DNA of 64,000 nt from CAVQWT01 sp963810815 (GTDB taxonomy: Bacteria; Pseudomonadota; Gammaproteobacteria; Burkholderiales; Casimicrobiaceae). Shown one piece after another: positions 54,773-64,000 of the stretch. Location of the stretch: assembly GCA_963810815.1 (NCBI GenBank), contig CAWEPB010000008.1:186001-250000 (forward strand), read 5' to 3'. Under the pieces are notes generated by a model. The model was given only the letters and a program-made list of their open reading frames with translations, had not been told where the DNA came from and searched no databases. A program made the position numbers and the translations under genes. How positions within the stretch are numbered: the first letter of the stretch is position 1; the number at the start of each line of letters is the position of its first letter.

Positions 54773-54806
54773 GCCAAAGCAAACGGCGCGGCCGAAGCCG
54801 CGCCGT
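54773..54806 (-). terminator. Intrinsic terminator of clpA
   Basis: ACGGCGCGGC (54797–54806 on the minus strand) pairs with GCCGCGCCGT (54783–54792) around a TTCG loop, followed by TTGCTTTGG. It lies 22 bases after the clpA stop and 17 bases after the convergent beta-helix gene. Confidence 0.8.
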
Positions 54807-54827
54807 CGCCGCGGAAAGCCCGCGCGG

Positions 54828-57089
<2,262 letters not shown>

Positions 57090-57165
57090 TCTGCGGCTCC
57101 GGGTTGCCACGCACCGCACCGGTCGGGCGGGCGCATGCTGCCATTGATGCTACGTTTCCCCGCGC

Positions 57166-57474
57166 TCAAGTCTCCTCCATCGTGCACTGCAGGGGATGCT
57201 GGTGCTTCCGGGCGATGTCGACCACCTGGTCGACCTTCGCCGCGGCGACTTCGCGTACATAGGTACCGCAGACCCCCATGCCTTCCCGGTGCACCTGCAA
57301 CATCACCTGGGTGGCCTTTTCCCGGCTCATGGCGAACACAGTCTGCAACACCACGACGACGAAGTCCATCGGCGTGTAGTCGTCGTTGAGCAGGAGAACC
57401 TTGAAGAGCGGCGGGGGCTTCAGCCGGGTCTTCTCGGCCTCCAGCAAGCCGCCATTCTGGTTCTGCGTCGCCAT
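57166..57474 (-). CDS. clpS: ClpS adaptor of the N-end rule pathway
   Basis: The 102-residue adaptor delivers proteins with N-degrons to ClpAP. The core motif is LLNDDYTPMDFVV, followed by VMLQVHREGMGVCGTYVREVA. The flexible N-terminal tail (MATQNQNGGLLEAE) is what engages ClpA. The start is set by homology; an upstream open stretch lies in the divergent promoter region. It is co-directional with clpA. Confidence 0.95.
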   Translation of the reverse strand: MATQNQNGGLLEAEKTRLKPPPLFKVLLLNDDYTPMDFVVVVLQTVFAMSREKATQVMLQVHREGMGVCGTYVREVAAAKVDQVVDIARKHQHPLQCTMEET

Positions 57475-57562
57475 CGTCCCTCGGGAAACCGGGTATGTTT
57501 CCCAATGTTTGATGATTGCAACGGATTTTTCAAGGGGACAGCCGACCGGCGGCCCCTTCCGC

Positions 57563-57592
57563 TTGACGATTTCGCCCCGGCGCGCGTAAAAA
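57563..57592 (+). promoter_or_regulatory. Probable promoter of the cold-shock gene
   Basis: TTGACG (57563–57568) and TAAAAA (57587–57592) lie 18 bases apart. The -35 matches five of six and the -10 four of six positions. A transcript from here would have a 5' leader of about 115 bases, as known for cold-regulated csp messages. Confidence 0.5.
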
Positions 57593-57716
57593 AGCGCTGT
57601 TTGGCTCCCGAGTGTCTGCTGTTCCGGTTCGTTCGTGCCTCGATGCCGTGCATGCCGCAGGCGGTACTTGCTGTCCAAACGCCAACATCCCGTTATCGAG
57701 GAAGGAAGCACAGACT

Positions 57717-57920
57717 ATGGCAACCGGAACCGTCAAGTGGTTCAATGACGCGAAGGGCTTCGGCTTCATCACGCCGGACGACGGCGGCGAGGACCTGTTC
57801 GCGCACTTCTCGGCGATCAACATGCAGGGCTTCAAGTCGCTCAAGGAAGGCCAGAAGGTCAGTTTCGACGTGACCCAGGGCCCGAAGGGCAAGCAGGCCG
57901 CCAACATCCAGGCCGTGTAG
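57717..57920 (+). CDS. Cold-shock domain protein (CspA family)
   Basis: The 67-residue single-strand nucleic-acid-binding protein has the RNP motifs KGFGFITPDD and DLFAHFSAIN, with start MATGTVKWFNDAKG. It probably acts as an RNA chaperone. A GAAGGA site precedes the ATG. It is divergent from clpS–clpA, a common neighbour set in betaproteobacteria. Whether it responds to cold cannot be told. Confidence 0.95.
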   Translation: MATGTVKWFNDAKGFGFITPDDGGEDLFAHFSAINMQGFKSLKEGQKVSFDVTQGPKGKQAANIQAV

Positions 57921-57933
57921 TCATTCGCGAGGG

Positions 57934-57990
57934 GGCGCACCGCCGCGGTGCGCCGGACTCGGCAAGGCCCGCGACGACGCGGGCCTTTTT
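57934..57990 (+). terminator. Tandem hairpins and terminator of the cold-shock gene
   Basis: A 9-bp hairpin (57934–57942 with 57946–57954) is followed by an 8-bp GC stem (57966–57973 with 57978–57985) and TTTTT (57986–57990). The second is a textbook intrinsic terminator. Confidence 0.88.
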
Positions 57991-58022
57991 CATGGTGCAA
58001 TGACAGGATCCACCCGCCCAGC

Positions 58023-59096
58023 ATGGCCGCCGAACGGTTCGACAGCTTCGATCTCCTGCGCGCCGCCGGCGCGCTGCTGGTCCTCGTCTCGCACTCGTTC
58101 GCGCTGACCGGCCGGCCGGAACCGGCGGTGCCGGGGGCCGACACCTTCGGCGGGCTCGGCGTGGCGATCTTCTTCTCCATCAGCGGCTACCTGATCGCGC
58201 TCTCCTGGCAGCGCGATCCGCGGCTCGGCGCCTTCCTCGTCAAGCGCTCGCTGCGCATCTTTCCCGCGCTGGCCGTGGTGGTACTGCTGTCGGCGTTCGT
58301 GCTGGGACCGCTGGTCAGCCGGCTGCCGGCGGGCGAATACCTCGCCGCCCCGGAAACGCGGAATTACCTGCGCAACATCGGGTTGTACGTCACATATCCG
58401 CTGCCCGGCGTGTTCGAGGGACTGCCGCACCCGCGTTCGGTCAACGGCTCGCTGTGGACGCTGCCGGTCGAGTTCACCATGTACCTGGTCGTGGCGCTGG
58501 TCGGCGTGGTCTGCCGCGGCCGGGCATGGGCGTACGCCGCCGCCTTCGCGCTGTTCGCCGCGCTGGCGCTGGCCTGGCTGCCCGGACGGAGCGCACCGGC
58601 GGTCGTCTACGCCATGGACGCCCGGTACCTCGCGATCTTCGGCACGTTCTACTTCGCCGGCGCGTCGATCGCCGCGTTCCGGCTCGAGGGCCGGCTGACA
58701 GCCCCGCTGCTCGCGCTGCTGCTGCTGGCGCTGCTGGCGACCTGGTGGCAGCCTCGCCTCTTCACCGCCGTGCTGTGGATTGCGCTGCCTGCGGCGGCGG
58801 TCGCGGTCGGCCGTTCCGGCAACCGGGCGAGCGCGTGGCTGTCGGCCAGGGGCGACTTCTCCTACGGCCTGTACATCTACGCCTTCCCGGTGCAGCAGAC
58901 GCTGGTGATGCTGTGGCCCGACCCGCCGATCCTGCCGTACATCGCCGCGGTGTTCGCCGCGACGCTGGCGCTCGCCGTGATGTCCTGGCACTGGATCGAG
59001 CGCCCGGCGCTCGGCTGGAAGGCCCGGCTGACCGGCCGCACGCGTGCGGGCCACGATGCCGCGGCGGAGGCGGAGCACGCCGCGACCGGCGTGTAA
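58023..59096 (+). CDS. Acyltransferase-3 family membrane protein (OafA/NodX-like)
   Basis: The 357-residue product has about ten membrane helices. It opens with FDSFDLLRAAGALLVLVSHSFAL, in which the conserved Arg and His of acyltransferase-3 enzymes are present, then GVAIFFSISGYLIALSW and SLWTLPVEFTMYL. Such enzymes O-acylate surface sugars or lipids; the target is unknown and no polysaccharide genes are near. The C-terminal tail is Ala/His-rich and cytoplasmic. It stands 33 bases after the cold-shock terminator. Confidence 0.9.
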   Translation: MAAERFDSFDLLRAAGALLVLVSHSFALTGRPEPAVPGADTFGGLGVAIFFSISGYLIALSWQRDPRLGAFLVKRSLRIFPALAVVVLLSAFVLGPLVSRLPAGEYLAAPETRNYLRNIGLYVTYPLPGVFEGLPHPRSVNGSLWTLPVEFTMYLVVALVGVVCRGRAWAYAAAFALFAALALAWLPGRSAPAVVYAMDARYLAIFGTFYFAGASIAAFRLEGRLTAPLLALLLLALLATWWQPRLFTAVLWIALPAAAVAVGRSGNRASAWLSARGDFSYGLYIYAFPVQQTLVMLWPDPPILPYIAAVFAATLALAVMSWHWIERPALGWKARLTGRTRAGHDAAAEAEHAATGV

Positions 59097-59125
59097 GGGG
59101 CACCGGCAGACCGAGCGCACAGACG

Positions 59126-59155
59126 CCGACGGCCCGCTCGAAGGCGGGCCGTCGG
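59126..59155. terminator. Shared hairpin between convergent genes
   Basis: A perfect 12-bp stem (59126–59137 with 59144–59155) and a 6-base loop lie between the acyltransferase gene and icd, which converge here. There is no T run on either side, but the position suggests a two-way transcription stop. Confidence 0.65.
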
Positions 59156-59190
59156 GTACCGCTGCCCGCCCCGAACGCGGGGCAAGCGTC

Positions 59191-60450
<1,260 letters not shown>

Positions 60451-60632
60451 GCGTTCTCCCTGATTGAACACCGCGTCACCGGCGGTCGGCGCCCGGCGGT
60501 ATGATCGATTGGCAAGCTTTTGATTATCGCCGAATCCGTTGAATCCCGCCACGCGGCGCCCGCCGCGCCCCCACTCCGACGCCCCGTGGACCGACCCCGG
60601 CCACGGCCCCCGCTGCCGCTTCCGCCGCAGCC

Positions 60633-61199
60633 GTGGTGCTGTTCAACAAGCCCTACGGCGTGCTGTGCCAGTTCTCGCCGGACGGCTCCGGCAAGCCCAC
60701 CCTGGCGGACTGGCTCGACGTCCCCGGGTTCTATCCCGCCGGCCGCCTCGACCACGACAGCGAAGGGCTGGTGGTGCTGACCGCCGACGGGTCGCTGCAG
60801 GCCCGGATCGCCGACCCGCGGCGCAAGCTGCCCAAGACCTACCTCGCGCAGGTCGAGGGCATTCCCGACGAGGGGCAGCTCGCGGCGCTGCGGGCCGGCG
60901 TCGACCTGCGGGAAGGCCGGACGGCGCCCGCGAGCGCGCGGGTCGTTCCTGCGCCGGCGGACCTGTGGCCGCGGAACCCGCCGATCCGGGTCCGGCAGGC
61001 GATCCCCACCGCGTGGCTGGAACTGGTGCTGACCGAGGGACGCAATCGGCAGGTGCGGCGGATGACGGCGGCGGTCGGCCTGCCGACGCTGCGGCTGATC
61101 CGTCAGGCGGTCGGCCCCTGGTCGATCGCCGGGCTGGCACCCGGGGACTCGAGCACGGTCGCGGTGGACCGCGTGCTACCATTTGGCCCCGTTCGATGA
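60633..61199 (+). CDS. rluE: 23S rRNA pseudouridine synthase, RluE/RsuA family
   Basis: The 188-residue product has the catalytic aspartate in PAGRLDHDSEGLVVLT and the family motifs FNKPYGVLCQF and EGRNRQVRRMTAAVG. It lacks an S4 domain and its length fits RluE, which modifies U2457 of 23S rRNA, or a close relative. A GTG start at 60633 is used; the upstream sequence is Pro/Arg-rich. It is divergent from icd. Confidence 0.87.
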   Translation: MVLFNKPYGVLCQFSPDGSGKPTLADWLDVPGFYPAGRLDHDSEGLVVLTADGSLQARIADPRRKLPKTYLAQVEGIPDEGQLAALRAGVDLREGRTAPASARVVPAPADLWPRNPPIRVRQAIPTAWLELVLTEGRNRQVRRMTAAVGLPTLRLIRQAVGPWSIAGLAPGDSSTVAVDRVLPFGPVR

Positions 61200-61311
61200 C
61201 CCCGCCCAACTTCCGCCCGCCGCGCCGCCAGGCGCCTGCCGGCACCCCTCTTCGCTCCCGGGCCCGGTGCGCCGCGACGCAGCCGCGCCGCCCGGCGCCC
61301 CGGTCGCCCCG

Positions 61312-62688
61312 ATGATCCGCCGCCTGATCGCCCGCCTGATGCCCGGCTCGAAAGCCGCGCGCGAGCGCGTCTACGGCCCGCACGACCACCCGATCCGCCG
61401 CGACCAATTGTCGCGGGGGGCGCTCGAGGTGACGCGCAAGCTGCAGGACGCCGGGTTCAAGGCGTACATCGTCGGCGGCGCCGTCCGCGACCTGTCGCTG
61501 GGCATCGTGCCCAAGGACTTCGACATCGCCACCAACGCCACCCCGGAGCAGGTCAAGCCCCTGTTCCGGCGCGCGTTCATCATCGGCCGGCGGTTCCGGC
61601 TGGTGCACGTGCACGTCGGCGCCGAGACGCTCGAAGTGTCGACGTTTCGCGCCGCGCAGACGGGCCAGGACGCGACCGACGAGCACGGCCGGCTGATTTC
61701 GGACAACGTCTACGGGACCCACGCCGAGGACGCCGCGCGCCGCGATTTCACGATCAACGCGCTGTACTTCGACCCCACCGACGAAACCGTTTGGGACTAC
61801 GTCGGCGGGGTCGCCGACATCCGCGCCCGGCGGCTGCGCCTGATCGGCCCGCCGGTGACCCGCTACCGCGAGGATCCGGTCCGGATGCTGCGCGCGGTCC
61901 GGCTGGCGGCCAAGCTCGGCTGCGAGATCGAGCCGAAGACGGCCGCCCCCATACCGAAGCTCGCGCCGCTGATCCAGAACGTGCCCGCGGCGCGGCTGTT
62001 CGACGAAATGCAGAAGCTGCTGCTGTCCGGCCACGCGCTGGAATCGGTGCGCGCGCTGCGCGAGCACGGCCTGCACCACGGCGTGCTGCCGCTGCTCGAC
62101 GTGATCGCCGAACAGCCGCTGGGCCACAGCTTCCTCGACCTGGCGCTCGGCAACACCGACGAGCGCGTCCGCCAGGACCGCCCGGTGTCCCCCGGTTTCC
62201 TGTTCGCCGCGCTGCTGTGGCACGAAGTGCTCGCGACCTGGAACGCCGCCAAGGTGAAGGGCGACAAGGCGATGCCGGCGCTGTTCGACGCCATGGATCA
62301 CGTGCTGCAGCAGCAGGCCAAGCGCATCGCCATCCCGCGCCGCTTCGAGGCGACGATCAAGGAAATCTGGACGCTGCAGCCGCGCTTCGAGCAGCGCTCG
62401 GGCGGCCGGCCCTTCCGCCTGCTCGAGCACCCGCGCTTCCGCGCCGGCTGGGACTTCCTCGACCTGCGGTGCCGGAGCGGCGAACTCGAGGGCGAGCTCG
62501 CCGGCCTCGCCGACTGGTGGGCGCGCTTCGCCGACGCCGGCCCGGACGCGCGCGAGGCGATGCTGCGGCCCGACGAGGGCCCGAAGAAGCGCAAGCGCTC
62601 GCGCGGGCGCGGTCGCAAGCAGGCGGATGACGCCGCCGAACCCGGCGCATCCGCCAGCGCCGACGCCGGCCCCGAACCGGACGCGTGA
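61312..62688 (+). CDS. pcnB: Poly(A) polymerase I
   Basis: It adds poly(A) tails that mark RNA for decay. The 458-residue product has the nucleotidyltransferase motifs AYIVGGAVRDLSLG and PKDFDIATNATPEQV (the DxD pair), RRDFTINALYFDP, and the RYREDPVRMLRAVR region. PcnB-type features such as VPAARLFDEMQKLLLSGHA separate it from CCA-adding enzymes. The tail is Arg/Lys-rich (KKRKRSRGRGRK). The stop overlaps the folK GTG by 4 bases, the usual pcnB–folK pairing. Confidence 0.94.
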   Translation: MIRRLIARLMPGSKAARERVYGPHDHPIRRDQLSRGALEVTRKLQDAGFKAYIVGGAVRDLSLGIVPKDFDIATNATPEQVKPLFRRAFIIGRRFRLVHVHVGAETLEVSTFRAAQTGQDATDEHGRLISDNVYGTHAEDAARRDFTINALYFDPTDETVWDYVGGVADIRARRLRLIGPPVTRYREDPVRMLRAVRLAAKLGCEIEPKTAAPIPKLAPLIQNVPAARLFDEMQKLLLSGHALESVRALREHGLHHGVLPLLDVIAEQPLGHSFLDLALGNTDERVRQDRPVSPGFLFAALLWHEVLATWNAAKVKGDKAMPALFDAMDHVLQQQAKRIAIPRRFEATIKEIWTLQPRFEQRSGGRPFRLLEHPRFRAGWDFLDLRCRSGELEGELAGLADWWARFADAGPDAREAMLRPDEGPKKRKRSRGRGRKQADDAAEPGASASADAGPEPDA

Positions 62689-63197
62689 AACCCGTCGTCG
62701 CGTTCGTCGGGCTGGGCAGCAATCTCGCCCACCCGCGCCGCCAGCTCGCCCGCGCCGTCGCCGCGCTGTCGCGGCTGCCGGCCACCCGCGTGACCGGGCT
62801 GTCCCCGAACTACGTGTCGGCCCCCTGGGGCACCCCCGGGCCGCAGCCCGACTACGTCAACGCGGTCGTGCAGCTCGCCACCCGCCTGCCGCCACGCGCG
62901 CTGCTCGCGCGGATGCTCGCGATCGAGCGCCGCCAGCGCCGACGGCGCGATCCCGAAGGACCGCGGAACGCCGCCCGGACGCTCGACCTCGATTTGCTAC
63001 TATACGGCCGCCGCCGGATGCACGTTCCGGCGCTGACCGTTCCGCATCCGCGCATGCATCTGCGCGCGTTCGTGCTGCGTCCGCTCGTCGACGTCGCTCC
63101 GGCGGTGACGATTCCCGGCCGCGGGCTCGCGCGCGGCTTCCTCGATGCGGTGCGCGGCCAGCGGATCGACCGCACCCGCACCCACATCCTGCGCTGA
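62685..63197 (+). CDS. folK: 6-hydroxymethyl-7,8-dihydropterin pyrophosphokinase
   Basis: It pyrophosphorylates hydroxymethyl-dihydropterin for folate synthesis. The 170-residue product has FVGLGSNLAHPR, RTLDLDLLLYG and VPHPRMHLRAFVLRPL, the HPPK signatures. It starts with GTG overlapping the pcnB stop (GTGA). With folE2 and folC it is the third folate gene in the window. Confidence 0.95.
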   Translation: MKPVVAFVGLGSNLAHPRRQLARAVAALSRLPATRVTGLSPNYVSAPWGTPGPQPDYVNAVVQLATRLPPRALLARMLAIERRQRRRRDPEGPRNAARTLDLDLLLYGRRRMHVPALTVPHPRMHLRAFVLRPLVDVAPAVTIPGRGLARGFLDAVRGQRIDRTRTHILR

Positions 63198-63219
63198 CCG
63201 ACGCGCCAAGGCGCCACCG

Positions 63220-63864
63220 ATGGACCTCGAGAAAGTCCGCTATCTCGTCGTCGAAGGGCCGATCGGCGCCGGCAAGACCAGCCTCGCCCGCGCGATCGCG
63301 GGCCGCTTCGGCGGCGACCTGCTGCTCGAGCGGCCCGAGGAGAATCCGTTCCTCGAGCGCTTCTACGGCGACATGGCGCGCTTCGCGCTGCCGGTGCAGC
63401 TCAATTTCCTGTTCCAGCGCGTCGACCAGCTGACCGGCGTCGGGCAGTACGACATGTTCCGCCGCGGCACCGTGGCCGATTTCCTGCTGGACAAGGATCC
63501 GCTGTTCGCGCGGCTCAACCTCTCCGACGCCGAGTACGCGCTCTACGAAAAGGTGTACTCGCACCTCAAGCCGCAGACGCCGGTGCCGGACCTCGTCATC
63601 TACCTGCAGGCGCCGGTCGAGACGCTGGTCGAGCGCGTGCACCGACGCGGCGTCGACTTCGAGCGCGCCATCCCCGAGGCCTACCTCGCCCGGCTGGCCG
63701 ACGCTTACAGCCGCTACTTCTACCAGTACGACGCCGCGCCGCTGCTGATCGTCAACAGCGAGCGCCTCAATTTCGTCGACGAGCCCGCGCACCTCGACCT
63801 GCTGCTCGCGCGCATCGCGTCGATGCGCGGCGCGCGCGAGTTCTTCAACCTCGGCCACTCCTGA
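63220..63864 (+). CDS. Deoxynucleoside kinase (deoxyguanosine/deoxyadenosine kinase family)
   Basis: The 214-residue P-loop protein has VVEGPIGAGKTSLARAIA, the dNK-family ERPEENPFLERFYGDMARFA, and YLQAPVETLVERVHRRG. Family members phosphorylate deoxynucleosides for salvage; some are dGK/dAK. The same gene lies between folK and panC in many betaproteobacteria, where the reason for the linkage is not known. ATG at 63220 is chosen by the conserved YLVVEGPIGAGK start. Confidence 0.88.
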   Translation: MDLEKVRYLVVEGPIGAGKTSLARAIAGRFGGDLLLERPEENPFLERFYGDMARFALPVQLNFLFQRVDQLTGVGQYDMFRRGTVADFLLDKDPLFARLNLSDAEYALYEKVYSHLKPQTPVPDLVIYLQAPVETLVERVHRRGVDFERAIPEAYLARLADAYSRYFYQYDAAPLLIVNSERLNFVDEPAHLDLLLARIASMRGAREFFNLGHS

Positions 63865-63903
63865 CGCGGCGCCGCGCCGCGACGACTCCCCACGGGGCTC
63901 CAC

Positions 63904-64000
63904 ATGAAGATCGTCCACTCCGCCGCCGAACTCTCGGAGGCCGTCGCCGGCGCGTCGCGCGTCGCCTTCGTGCCGACGATGGGCAACCTGCACGAGGGTC
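63904..64000 (+). CDS. panC: Pantothenate synthetase, N-terminal fragment cut by the window end
   Basis: The visible 32 residues start MKIVHSAAELSEAV and reach VPTMGNLHEG, the conserved nucleotide-binding HIGH-like opening of PanC, which joins pantoate and beta-alanine. The gene continues beyond the window. The neighbour order folK–kinase–panC supports the call. Confidence 0.93.
   Translation, partial: MKIVHSAAELSEAVAGASRVAFVPTMGNLHEG

Overview
The window is a GC-rich stretch of a bacterial chromosome, almost certainly from a betaproteobacterium. The clues are gene order and family content: leuC–entericidin–leuD–leuB–asd–fimV–truA–trpF–trpB–trpA–accD–folC–dedD–cvpA–purF, then xseB–ispA–dxs–folE2 divergent from a Rieske oxygenase, and clpA–clpS facing a cold-shock gene near icd. 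pcnB–folK–deoxynucleoside kinase–panC follows. A FimV hub protein, a type I (FolE2) GTP cyclohydrolase and a MutL that keeps the C-terminal nuclease motif fit the same group. I saw no rRNA, tRNA, CRISPR array, insertion sequence or phage gene.

Layout. 1–20.6 kb (minus strand) holds purine, fatty-acid, folate, tryptophan and leucine synthesis together with fimV, miaA, mutL and a glutamine amidotransferase. 20.6–26.6 kb holds a LytS/LytTR two-component pair and folE2–dxs–ispA–xseB. 27–34.2 kb is mixed: a Rieske oxygenase, an exported beta-helix protein, a BTAD-type regulator, an EamA transporter, a sulfurtransferase and an SDR oxidoreductase. 34.2–42 kb (minus strand) is the most unusual block. 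In transcription order it encodes a GAF–PP2C–HATPase regulator, a STAS protein, an ECF sigma factor, an anti-sigma-like protein, a membrane-anchored protein with 42 Ala-Ala-Asn-X repeats, a large HExxH peptidase/propeller/beta-barrel protein and a PrsW-family membrane protease. 42–49 kb holds thpR, isocitrate lyase, a beta-CASP nuclease, a flavocytochrome c sulfide dehydrogenase pair and an acyltransferase. 49–64 kb holds maeB, an atypical ClpX-like ATPase, scpB, a second beta-helix gene, clpA/clpS, a cold-shock gene, an acyltransferase-3 protein, icd, rluE, pcnB, folK, a deoxynucleoside kinase and the start of panC.

The strongest candidate for a new system is the 34.2–42 kb block. Two near-identical ECF-type promoter sites with the same 14-nt spacing lie in front of the sigma gene and inside the anti-sigma reading frame just before the repeat-protein gene. 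Together with a PrsW protease (a family known to cleave the RsiW anti-sigma factor) and a partner-switching pair, this suggests an envelope-signalling circuit using both phosphorylation and proteolysis. The circuit is inferred; the parts and sites are visible.

Three genes (dedD, trpA, the second beta-helix gene) carry four single-base frame breaks, each repaired by one base, mostly in short homopolymers. They look more like residual sequencing errors than real gene loss. Start codons were chosen by conserved N-termini, ribosome-binding sites and gene overlaps, and the longer upstream extensions were discarded.
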